64,000 bases of DNA. It comes from Perilla frutescens. Lineage: Eukaryota > Streptophyta > Magnoliopsida > Lamiales > Lamiaceae. The stretch is from assembly GCA_026008535.1 (NCBI GenBank), contig BRKX01000006.1, positions 48,286,664 through 48,350,663 of the forward strand, read 5' to 3'. The notes beneath the pieces are model-generated. The model worked only from the letters and a program-made list of their open reading frames with translations, did not search any database and was not told the origin of the DNA. The first letter of the stretch is position 1. The number at the start of each line of letters is the position of its first letter. Positions 47,452 to 57,747 of this stretch are shown in pieces. The translations under genes and the position numbers were made by a program.

Positions 47452-48346
47452 CATCACAGGATGAAGATGATGAACTGGAAGAAAAAGGCCAAGGAACCAC
47501 TCCAGCTAAAGAAAGAAACTGAGTGAAAAAGACGAAAAACTGATCAGTTCGCCACATAATCCACCAGTTTGAAGTATATGCAAGAAGCTACTGAGAAATA
47601 AGCAAATTGGAAATGATCAGTTTACCCTAGCAGATCAACTGAATCATCAGTTCAGTAACTCAAACTGATAATTCAGTCAGTTGTGCAGAACAAATGAGCT
47701 GCAAATTGATCCAACTGACGAAAAAGTCATAGGAACTGAAGTAAACTCAAAAAGAGATATCAGCTCGAGGACCAGCTGAAGGAGAATAGCTGAACTGAGA
47801 AGCAGCTGTTTGAAGAACTGAGCAGTTAAGATCAGTCAGGAACTGATGAGAAGACATCCCAGTTGGAACTGATCAACAGAAAAACCATCAGTTACGGCCA
47901 AACTCAACTGATGACATAATCAGTTTTCAAGCCAAGGAGAAACTGCTGAAGAGAAGAGATAAGTTCAAAAGTCTCAAATAGTGGAAACGGTAAAAACACG
48001 TGTCATCCAAATGTTACCGTTGAACCGCCCTTCTCTCTCCTCCTTAATTACCAACGGATAGAAATGAAAAGCCAATCGACGGGTCGATTGATCTAATTTG
48101 ACTGTTGAATTTAGGGAGACTAAGAGTCACAACCGTTGGATAAACCCCCTCATACTCTATAAAAAGGATGGCTGAATTTTCATTTTTACTTTTACTGATC
48201 CTAAGCACAGTAAAGAATTCAAGCATCTTTCATTCTTTAATTCTCGAAACTGTTCCGAAGAACTCTTAAAAGTAAAATCATCTAGTTCATAACTTCAGCC
48301 AAAGCCATTTTATCCCTTTTGATCATTCAAATCAAACAAAAACTCC
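47452..48346 (+). promoter_or_regulatory. Spacer and promoter-like leader before extra ORF I
   Basis: 47452-47960 is non-coding and crowded with AACTGA, CAGTT and CAGCTGA. From 47985 the sequence has a G-box palindrome ACACGTGTC (47996-48004), CCGTTG/CAACGG motifs near 48018, 48052 and 48132, and TATAAAAA at 48158. The stretch CTCTATAAAAAGGATGGC plus TGAAT resembles the LTR promoter stretch CTCTATAAAAGACGGGTGAA at 40980. Confidence 0.55.
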
Positions 48347-50977
48347 ATGGCTGACAGACGCGCACCAGCTGTTTGACAAAACTTCAACTTCAGAAGAACT
48401 AGTGATTCTTCACAAGGATTCCAAAGAAATCTCTACAGAGATAAGTTTCTGGATATAGGCGCTTACAGAGAGAAGTGCTCAAACCCCGCCCTTTGCAACT
48501 CACTGATCGCAAAGTTAAAGGATAGTGGGTTGAAGAGCTTCACAGAAGAGTACCCATCAAAAATATATCCAGAGGCTGTGGTTGAGTTTTATTTAAACTC
48601 AAGAGGCTATCATGACAGAATCGAGACGGAAGTTCGTGGAGTTGAACTAATCATAACTCCAGAACTGCTCGGGAGATTGTTCAAACTGCCAACAACCGGA
48701 ACACAATTGCAAGATGTTCAAGTGGATCAAGAGGAAGCCTACCGCCAGTGGAAGCGGGAGGAATGCTTGGATGTGTACAAAAGCAGTACACTCATGTCTC
48801 TTCTTCAAGAATAATACAGGATTTTTGCCTCAGTTGCTGCGAGAATGATCACCGGAACAACTGGAAGCCACTCAGAAATGTCGGAGCACAAGTACAAAAT
48901 TTGTGTGGCGATCATCAGAGGGATCAACATCAACTGGGCTCAATACTTCTTCGAATAATTAAAGAAGTATGTTGATATTGTGGAGAAGAACTAGAAACCG
49001 AATGTGTTACCAACTGAGTTCCATCAAAAGATGTGTTATTCAAGCAGAATCAACATCATACTGGAGAACATCTTTGACTGCATGAATGAGAAAACCGACA
49101 CACTGATGGTTGACAAAATGGATTTTATACCAGTCACTGGAAAAAGGCAGCCAACTGCAAAACCAATATCCTTCAAAAGCAGTCAGCCAACTGCTGCTTC
49201 CTCCAAGAAAACTGAGGACTCATCAAGAAGAAAGGGTAAGGAGATTGCAGTTGAAACTCCGCCAGAAGACTCCGAGTCAGATGATAACATCCCAATAAGA
49301 TAGATGTTGGGAAGCTCAATCAAAGCGAAAACTCTGTGTCAAGTTCGCTTTGGATCACTGATTGATTCACTAGAAGAAGTAATATCTACAAGACCAGTTC
49401 AGTTCAAGGAAAGAACTGGGAAGCCGAAGAAGAAGCCCTCAACAGTTCAAACAAAAGGAAAGAAGAAGAAAAAGTCAGGGCCTCCACCTCCTCCTCAACT
49501 GCCTCCTCGCAACATCAAAATAATTGATATTATGCCAGTCAAGAATGATGATATAGTTCCGTACAGAGGAGTTCCCCTAAAGGATTCTGGAGCAGACTTC
49601 TTCAGAACTGCCTGTCCGCCGATGGGAGAGACAGAAGAGAACATCAGAGCTCTATCAAGAGCTAAAATTATCAAATGCTGGGCTGATGAACAAGTCCAAA
49701 GGTTTATACCTAAGAACTTCATCGAGGATGTGACTGGACTTCCTACTCTGTATGAAGCTCTAAAAAGGTATGCTTACTGGTACCTCTGGAGGCACTGCTT
49801 CAACTCTGAAGCCCATTTTCTTTTAACTACACTGCACGGGATTAGCTTTTGGAGTAGGGAAGAAAGATGGAGTATGGATTGGGCTGGATAGGAGACTCCA
49901 GAGCAAAATCCAATCATCACATTGAGAAAAATGCTTGCCATTCGAAGGAACCACCCACGTCCTGCTGAGCAAAATCTGGTGGAAGCAATGAATGACTTGC
50001 TTATCTGGGCCAACATCAGACTGCCACCTCGACGAACTCAAGCTGAGCAGCAACAATAGAAGGCCCCTCAAGTTCAACAACACTGGATGCTCAATGAACT
50101 GCTAAAATTCAGACGGGAGCAGCTTAATAAAGGGCAGAAGCTGTTCAACCAAGAAGTCCAGAGAAGTCATCAAAGGGCTGAATCTTCTGCAGTTCATAAC
50201 ACAAGGCAAACTGCCATAACATTTGTGGCCAGGCAGTTAACATTTGAAGAAACCCCTCACCCAGATGATGTCATCATCAATCTTCTAGATAACTCACCTA
50301 AAGAGCCAGCTGCTGATGAGCGCACAGTTAGCGATCTGGAATTTGAGGAAATGCTCAAGTCCCCCACTCTGCCAGATCTCCTAGTTGATGAAGAGCTACA
50401 GGAACCAACTGAAGAGACTCAACTACCCGAGGAGCAAACTGAAGCACAAATTTCTCCTTTCCACGAGTCAACTCTGAAGACAGCTGAGCATGACCAGTCA
50501 GCTGATCAGATAGCTCAAGAGACTGAACAATCCACATATCAAGGTACACTTGCTATAACTGTGTACATTGATCCAATACAAAGAGCACTCCAAGCTTTCG
50601 CTCAAACTACCGTACTAGAAACCTCATCAGAGTCAATTTATGATGAGATCATCGCTATGGAGACAGACGAGATTTCGCACAAAGTTCCTTGCGAGAAACT
50701 TGTTGGAACTGAAGAAGGGGAGGAAGCAGATTCTAGAGCGGTCCAGTTCATGGCTCAACCCAGCAGTTCCATGGTCCAGCTCCCTCCACATTATGTGGAA
50801 TTGATTGAGTCCCTGCAGCAACAGATTAAACTGCATACCGAGCAAATCAAGTAGCTGCAAGCCCAACAGAGACTCCAGTTCGCTGAAACTGAGTCAGCTA
50901 GCAGCACCGAGGTTGATGATGAGGAGCCCACCGAGCCGTTGGCCAAGAGAAGAAAAACTGATGACAAGAAGGACTAG
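48347..50977 (+). pseudogene. Extra ORF I: two-domain protein of unknown function
   Basis: One continuous frame of 877 codons including the stop runs from ATG 48347 to TAG 50975, with premature stops at 48374, 48812, 48956, 48992, 49301, 49889, 50057 and 50852 but no frameshift. Domain 1 (about codons 60-240) includes VVEFYLNSRGYHDR, RGVELIITPELLGRLFKLP and INWAQYFFE; it resembles the putative plant transposon protein domain of extra ORFs in LTR elements. A basic linker (KGKKKKKSG) follows. Domain 2 (about 400-515) has DDIVPYRGVP, ACPPMGETEENIRAL, YWYLWRHCFNSEAHFLL and SFWSREERWSMDW. The C-terminus is acidic and Gln-rich, then AKRRKTDDKK. No signal peptide or membrane span is seen, so an envelope role is not supported. 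ORFs II and III are paralogous. Confidence 0.8.
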
Positions 50978-51353
50978 AGACTGATCACACTTAAAACCTG
51001 ATTAGAAAAGCCTTAAGTACACTTCTTGTTAATCAGTTGTAATTATCTTTTAATTATATTTATAAAAGTTTATTTCTTTCTATTTTCAAATAAATGTCAA
51101 GCTTTACATTTATTTTGAAATTTTTGACCGTTGCAAATCAATGACACGTGTCAAGGTCATTAATTGCCAACGACCAAAAGAAATCAGAGGCTAGTACCAT
51201 TTCAACCATCATATCTATGAGCCTATCCACACACTCATACAAGCCTCTCTCTCTCAAGCCTCTCAAAAAGCCTCCTCCTCCAAAAAAAGATCTAAAAATC
51301 TCTTTCTTTCTCAAAAGATCTTGAATACTCCAAAACTTCAGCCAAACTCAAAG
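50978..51353 (+). promoter_or_regulatory. Spacer and promoter-like leader before extra ORF II
   Basis: It contains GACCGTTG (51126), the G-box palindrome GACACGTGTC (51143-51152) and a CT-rich leader (CTCTCTCTCAAGCCTCTC near 51245) before ATG 51354. No convincing TATA box was seen. The same motif set precedes extra ORF I. Confidence 0.5.
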
Positions 51354-53219
51354 ATGGCTGAATTATCCAGATCTTCAAACTCCTTCAAAAGCTAACATAT
51401 GAGAGATAAATTCCTTGACAGACAGAAATTTCAATTGATTCTTGATGAATCAAAGAATCCAATTCTTCTGTCAAATCTTCACAAAACAGGAGTTCTTCAC
51501 TACCTGGAAACACCACCAAAATTCTTTAGACAAAATTTGGTGAGTGAATTTTTACTTCAAGCAAAATTATCTGCAGATGGGAAGATGATATCTTCAGTGG
51601 CTCAAGGAAGGATGTTACACATCAATGAGAAAACAATTGTTGAAGTATTTCAATTCCTGCAAGAAGGCTTATTCGATCAAGATCTAAAGGAATCGGCAGA
51701 GTCGCACTGGAGAGACTGGAAAGCCTCAACCTGCAACAAGCAATTCAGTTTTACCACCGCTAAAACTGATCTCAAGTCTGAGTATGGAGTTCTACTTGAT
51801 ATAATGAACAAAATGATGTTCGGAGCAATTGGCAGTCTAAGTCAACTCACTCAAGAGAGATACAAGGTTATGATTCACCTTGCTGAAGGAAGACAAGCAA
51901 ACTGGGCAGAATTCGTCTTTCAACAATTCAAGCATCAAGTCATCAAGGCTGCAGACTCAAAGAAGTTTGGAAAGTTTGAGTCCAAGGTAGGACTTGTTCT
52001 AAGGATGAGCAAAATGCTTGAAGACCTGCTGAAGCTCCCAAATGATGAATCACTACTGGTTCTGATCTCCGACTAGATCCCCAAGAAAGGAACTGCTCAT
52101 CTACAGTCCCTGAAGAAGAAGAGAAAAGGAAAGGCCAAGATGAGTAACCCAAGTTCGAGCAACTCAACTGCCAATGCCGTTAACTCTCCAAAATCAAAGA
52201 ACGGATCACCAGTTGATTTCCAGGTTTGCTCTGATCCAGATGAGCTTATTCCATTCATCGGAATACCCCATCCAAACTATGGAACAGACTACTTCAGAGG
52301 TACATGCCCTCCGCTCCAGCTGACTGAAGAGAATATTCGCACTTTCTACAGTGGTGAGTATGCAGTCAAAAGTGCACAAAAGGAAGTGACCAATCTCCTT
52401 CTCACTCACTTCACTGTTGTTACACAATGTGATCAAGAGTTGTTTAAACAACTTCACCGATACTTCTATTGGTACAACTGGAGACATTCTATGTCTATCC
52501 AGTCTCACTTCTTGCTAACTGCCTTCCATGGTATGAGCTTCTGGCAAAGAGAAGAAACTTGGAGCATCAAATGGATAGGATCGTCAAATCCATTCCCTCC
52601 AACCATTGTGCAAGTTCAGCACATCATGAATCACCGGATGGTCAACAAGATTCCACCAACCGCCTTACAGGCCGAATTCAAATCCAGATTCATGTTTCAA
52701 GCAGTTGGAACTGCAGGTCAACCAGTCAACTGCCCAACTGACTCACTTTATCATCAGTTGAACTTTGATAATCTATCAAGTCAATCAGCTGAGCCTTCAC
52801 AACGAACTTCATCTGCTGACCCAAGGATAGAACCCCACCTATCCCACACTGCAGTCATAGCTTCTCAAAGGAATACAAGGCATAATGATGCAAGAGATAG
52901 TGACAATGAAGACACTACCACGTCACCAAATCTCCTATCCAAAGGCTATGTGACTCCACTGCTCACGACAAGCTCAAAAGGTGCACAGTTGACCAAGAAA
53001 AATGATCAGTTACGGTCATCGCCAAAGGGAATCTCACACTCCTTTAGTCAAAAGATGAAGAGCTCATCAGTTGAGATCCAGATTCATCTTCGCCAAGCCA
53101 AGAAGACGGAAAGGCCTGGACCATCAACGCACAAAACTGCATCTAAAGAAAGTAGTGCAGCTAGTCCAGCTAGGCCCTTCAAGAAGCGGAAATTGTCTAC
53201 AACAAAGCTGAGCAACTGA
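51354..53219 (+). pseudogene. Extra ORF II: paralogue of ORF I
   Basis: One frame of 622 codons including the stop has two premature stops (51393 and 52074) and no frameshift. Domain 1 (about codons 16-225) aligns with ORF I at RDKFLDRQKF, LVSEFLLQAKL, QGRMLHINEKTIVEVFQFL and QANWAEFVFQQFK. A basic linker follows (SLKKKRKGKAKM). Domain 2 (about 297-412) aligns at DELIPFIGIP, TCPPLQLTEENIRTF, YWYNWRHSMSIQSHFLL and SFWQREETWSIKW. The tail is Ser/Thr-rich with a basic end (FKKRKLSTTK). It is the least damaged of the three. No catalytic motif is recognised. Confidence 0.8.
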
Positions 53220-53579
53220 TCATACTGACTGATCAATTTAGTTGCAAGCCTCAACTACAGCCAGCTCAGCAATGACAACTGAGTATCAAAAACTCAACTG
53301 CTCAACCAACTGCCACATCATTAGTCAGTTGGACTGTATCCCAACTGACTAAGGATAAGTTTTTTTTCAAAAGCTTACCTTAACTATTTTATTACCGTTG
53401 AGATCATGAAATATCTTATATTATATGTCAACGGTTACAATTTGAAAATCGAGCTCAATATCACAAAGTTGTCATTAATATCTCTGCATGGATCTTAAAA
53501 CCAACACTTCAAACAGGCAAAGAAAATATATTTTATTGCGCTATAAATAGAAAGATCTACAGAAAATATTTCGCTATTT
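53220..53579 (+). promoter_or_regulatory. Spacer and promoter-like leader before extra ORF III
   Basis: ACCGTTGAG near 53394 and TCAACGGTT near 53428 repeat the motif of the other two leaders. CTATAAATAG lies at 53541-53550. If ATG 53580 is the start, the leader would be very short; a downstream ATG such as 53745 is also possible. Confidence 0.5.
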
Positions 53580-55653
53580 ATGGCAACTACCTCATTTTCA
53601 AAATGACTTCATCCCAGCCACACGATCATAAAGTCATTTAACCGATGAACGGCTGAGGTACATACATCATTAATTCAGCTAATCAACCATCAAATCAGAT
53701 GGCTGATCAGCCAAGAAAAGCAATCGAGTACTCTCGATTCTTGCATGCATAAGATGCATAAATATGAGCAAGGGGATGAAGGCTCCGATCACCTGAAAAT
53801 CTCTTTCTATCTTACTCGATCGGTTGCTAAGTCTTCCCTTACTCATCTCAACTCTTACATTTCTAAAACTAAATATCATTCTTTTGCAGAAATGAAGCCT
53901 CCATTTTCCATGGTGGACATTAAAGCTCTTGAACACAAAATGAGAAAGGACAAGTCTCTAAATCTGGAGATGCTTAATGCATGTCTTGGCCTGGATATCT
54001 TTCAACAGATTTATCGACCATTGGCAGCGACTGGATTGCTTCCCTTCTTGACACAGTTGCCGGTCAAGAACATACCTAACTACGTCGCCGAGTTCTACTA
54101 CAATGCAACTATCAACGGCGACAACATCATCTCCACAGTAAAGAATCAGGTGATCACAGTCACAAAGGACACGATGATATCAACTCTACACCTCCCTGGC
54201 ACAGGTGCAGACGTGATGAACCTAAATCTGCCATCCAAACTTGAGCTATGGAAAATCTGGAAGCTTCCTCATGTGCACCACAATGACAGTTCACACAGAT
54301 TAAAGGAGAGCTTGCAAAGTGATATCATCCAACTTCTGGATATCACCAACCATATTGTCCACGGCAACTTTGAGATCGTTCATCTCTCCAAGATCAAGGC
54401 TCATATCACAGCCGCCCTCTACTTTGGATGTCAAGCCGACTGGGCTTCCTACATCCTGGCGCAACTGAGAGCCAACATCGAGAGAGTGACGTTTGATCCT
54501 TCAACTGGCACATTCCGAGAAAGAGTCGGCTTTATGAACCGTATAAGCCACATCATACAAAGCCAGTTTGATGAGATCATACCAACTGGCGAACTGCTTG
54601 GAAGACGGGACATGCTCCTCACAATCTACTACCATCCGACCTCAAAGCGTTCACACCCACAAGGGCCTTCCAGCTCAGATCATGGAAAGACACCCTTAGA
54701 GGCAACCGTCAGCTCCACTGACGAAAGAGAGCTGATGCTGGAGAGTGAATCTCTTTTAAGGCTGAGTGATCAGCCCACAATATCAGCCAGCTCCCAACCT
54801 CCACCTTTAGTCCAAAGCGACTATATTGAGGTTGACTTTGAAGCGGTTCTAGACCATCAGCTCCGAAGCTGTTTTGGTCTCATTGAGGATACCGACTCCT
54901 CCCTCTTCACGCAACTGCGGCGGTACTTGCAGTACCATCTTTGGTGCTTTCAACTGGATGAGTCAACTATGTTTCACCTCATCCACACTCGTGGCTCCGC
55001 CTTCTGGATCAGAGAGGGATCATGGAGTCGAAACTGGATGAATCATCCACTTTCCTCGCCTCCAACGCTCTTGGAGATCATGGATTCAATGATCAAGCGA
55101 CTCCAGCTTGGTATACCCACCGATGACCCTCTTCCCGACAATGAACTAACCAACTCCCAACTCCTCGTGCACACCCGTCGTTGGTGATCCACTACTCCCT
55201 TCAACTGATGAAATCTTCACCAGCTTGGCCCCCATGAGCTTCAGAGATCAAGATATCGCTGATCCAGGTCAGTTCATGCCAACTGAAGATGCTTATGCGT
55301 GGCTTTCTCTGCCCATGCAAATATCTTCAGTTCCTGCAGCTCATGAAGACAATTTGGCAACCGCCTTCACTTTTCTGCCAAATTTGTCATCACCATCATG
55401 TGATCCTCTTCACCTTTTGGATGATGCCAAAAAGGGGGAAGATGGACAATATGATGATGGACAATATGATGGATGCATGACTCTTTGGGACCAAATTCAA
55501 AGAGAAATTCATCATGAGGGGGAAGATCAGCTTCAGGGGGAAGCATGGACACTACAAGGAATCCAAGGAAGAGGAGAATCGAGCAGAAGGAAAAAAGAGC
55601 AATCGGAGCAACATTCAGGAAGTAGATTAGTAGTCTTAACTACTAACTCTTGA
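53580..55653 (+). pseudogene. Extra ORF III: more diverged paralogue
   Basis: The frame from ATG 53580 has stops at 53604 and 53646, then is open from 53745 to 55187. A frame change near 55180 leads to an Asp/Gln/Glu-rich tail ending at 55653. Domain 1 (about codons 90-310) aligns with ORFs I and II at YVAEFYYNATI, KNQVITVTKDTMISTLHLP and QADWASYILAQLR. Domain 2 (about 420-490) aligns at RRYLQYHLWCFQLDESTMF and AFWIREGSWSRNWM. The front of domain 2 (the TEENIR region) is not recognisable. Function is unknown; no signal peptide or membrane span is seen. Confidence 0.75.
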
Positions 55654-56105
55654 ATCTCTTGAAGTTATGCCTTAAAATGAATATATAATACAAGTTTTGA
55701 TCTTGATTTTGCTTCAAGCTTGAATAGTTTGACATAATTCATTATGCCCTAATACTTCAGTCATGCTCTGATACTTGAATGAGAAGCATGAATAAGCCCA
55801 AATTGCTTTTAAAACTAACATGCTCTGATATTTGAATGATAAGCATGAATGACAATTGCTCTAAAAATTGAATAAAAATCATGAGTCAATTTGTCTCAAT
55901 ATGTTACGAATATGACATGCTTTGATATCTGAATGATAAGCATGAATGACAAATGCTCTAATAACTGAATAAAAATCATGAGCCAATTTGTCTCAATATG
56001 CTAGGAATGTGCACTGACTGAAAGATTCTATTTAATGTATTTACTACACTTATAGTTTTTCTATCATCATCAACAAAGTTTTGACATCATCAAAAATGGG
56101 GAAAT
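55654..56105 (+). other. Copia-2 3' untranslated region, short repeats and PPT
   Basis: A 97-98-bp unit (ACATGCTCTGATATTTGAAT to CTCAATATGTTACGAATATG) occurs twice at about 55818-56011 with a partial copy before it. The polypurine tract AAAAATGGGGAAAT at 56092-56105 abuts the 3' LTR. Confidence 0.8.
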
Positions 56106-57747
56106 TGTTAGGAAAAACTATCAAGGAACCCCTAGATCAGGTTTTGATGAGATGTCAAAATTATTTATGAAAAACTGACCAAAATTCAAGCTGTAGATCG
56201 AAGCTGATCAGCCCAGGGCATCATCGAAGAAGAACTCTAGAAGAGTTAAAGTCAACCAATCTGAAGAATGACCCACAAGTTAAAAGACACGTCATCCAGT
56301 CTAAAGTTCAACTTGGCTGAGGAATCATACCGATCAAAGAAAGCTAATAATCGAGTCAGCTGAACTGAGGGAGAAAGAAGTTGACCAAAGATTGAAGAAG
56401 CTGATAGAATATCAGTTTATGCCAGAGACTGACAGTAGCCAACTGGAACAATGGTCAATCTCAGCTGACAAGCCCAGAACTGCCAACTGGAGCAATGGTC
56501 AATCTCAGCTGACAAGCCCAAAACTGCCAACTGGAGCAATGGTCAATCTCAGCTGACAAGCCCAGAACTGCCAACTAGAGCAATGGCCAATCTTAGCTGA
56601 CAAGCCCAGAACTGCCAACTGGAGCAACAGGCAGACTCAGCTGATAAGCCCAGAACTACCAACTGGAGCGATAGCCAGACTCAGCTAACAAGCTCAGAAT
56701 TGCCAGCTGGGACGATACTGCAACTAAGCTGAGAAATCCAAAACTGCCAACTGAAATTCCAAACTGCCAAGAGAGCTAAAGCCAGAAGACTCATGGAGTG
56801 TATTGCTTAAATCAGCGTATCTTGGAATAAATGATCCTTCAAAGATCCTGGAATTCAATGAAGATCGATTGGCAGAGTAACGGCTACTTCAACCAAATGA
56901 TCCAAGCGATCATTTAAGACCACATGCCATTGATGAGCCAACAGAACCACTGATCAAATGGACAATGGAGCTCAACGGTCATAAAATTACTCCTCTATAA
57001 AAGACGGGTGAATCAGAGTTTTAAACACTTTTCACAAACATAACCTCTTGCCAACCTTCGCATATACAAGCAGAGCTTTTCTTTCTCTCTCCCACTCAAG
57101 CTCAAGTGCAACGTTTGATAGAAACTGCGAAAGTCAAACTGAGAAGAAAAATTCACTGAATCAAGACATCCAGCCAGCTGTTGACGAACCAGCCAGGGCA
57201 GCCTTCTCAGTTTTCAGCTATTCAAGATCAACTACTCAGCTCAATCAAAGGAGCACATCAGTTGATACCCCCTTGTTCAAGACTAACCTCTTGAAGATCG
57301 AAAGAGATCTAAAACCTTGTAAAGACGACAATAGCACCTACCTTCCTAGCGAGCAGTTAGGGACTTCAAGTGTGAGCCGTCGACCAGCTGAGGTAGCGAT
57401 CAGTTACTAGGTTCAGCCAACTGTCCTTCATTGTATAATTTGTAAAGGAACTAAAGTTATATAGTGAAGTTGCCCTTCTGCGGAAGGAAGAGGGATGTAG
57501 AAGTTTGAGACTTCGAACCTCTATAAATCTTTTGTGTGATGTACTTATTGATCATTGCATATCTCTAACTGCACACAACATCACACAAGCTACACTCAAA
57601 TTGTCTCAACTGATTATCAAGTTGGTGCATATATAAGTTTCTTCAAGCGAGTCAAATGGCCCTATTTTCTGCATCTAAAGTAAAAGTTTTTGAATCAGTT
57701 TATTCACTCCCCCCTCTAAACTGATACCGACTCGCCCGGGACCAACA
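56106..57747 (+). repeat. Copia-2 3' LTR
   Basis: It starts TGTTAGGAAAAACTATC and ends CCCGGGACCAACA. It is 1642 bp, 44 bp longer than the 5' LTR because of one extra unit in the internal array. The ORF at 57048-57410 is the counterpart of the LTR leader ORF at 41034 and is not a gene. Confidence 0.95.

Larger units (their letters stand above)
40136..57747 (+). mobile_element. Copia-2: 17.6-kb Ty1-copia element with three extra ORFs
   Basis: Two LTRs (1598 and 1642 bp), PBS, PPT and the order gag-protease-integrase-RT-RNase H define a Ty1-copia element. It is flanked by TAATG (40131-40135) and TAAAG (57748-57752), a 5-bp duplication with one change. By eye the LTRs differ at about 7 of the first 200 positions. 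Downstream of pol are three tandem paralogous ORFs. Every coding region is broken by stops or frameshifts, so this copy is not autonomous. The large size and the extra ORF place it with the SIRE/Maximus type. Confidence 0.93.

Noticed and set aside
48347..55653. Extra ORFs as a retroviral-type envelope gene
   Set aside because: No signal peptide, membrane span or furin-like site is visible in any of the three; only their position after pol suggests the label.
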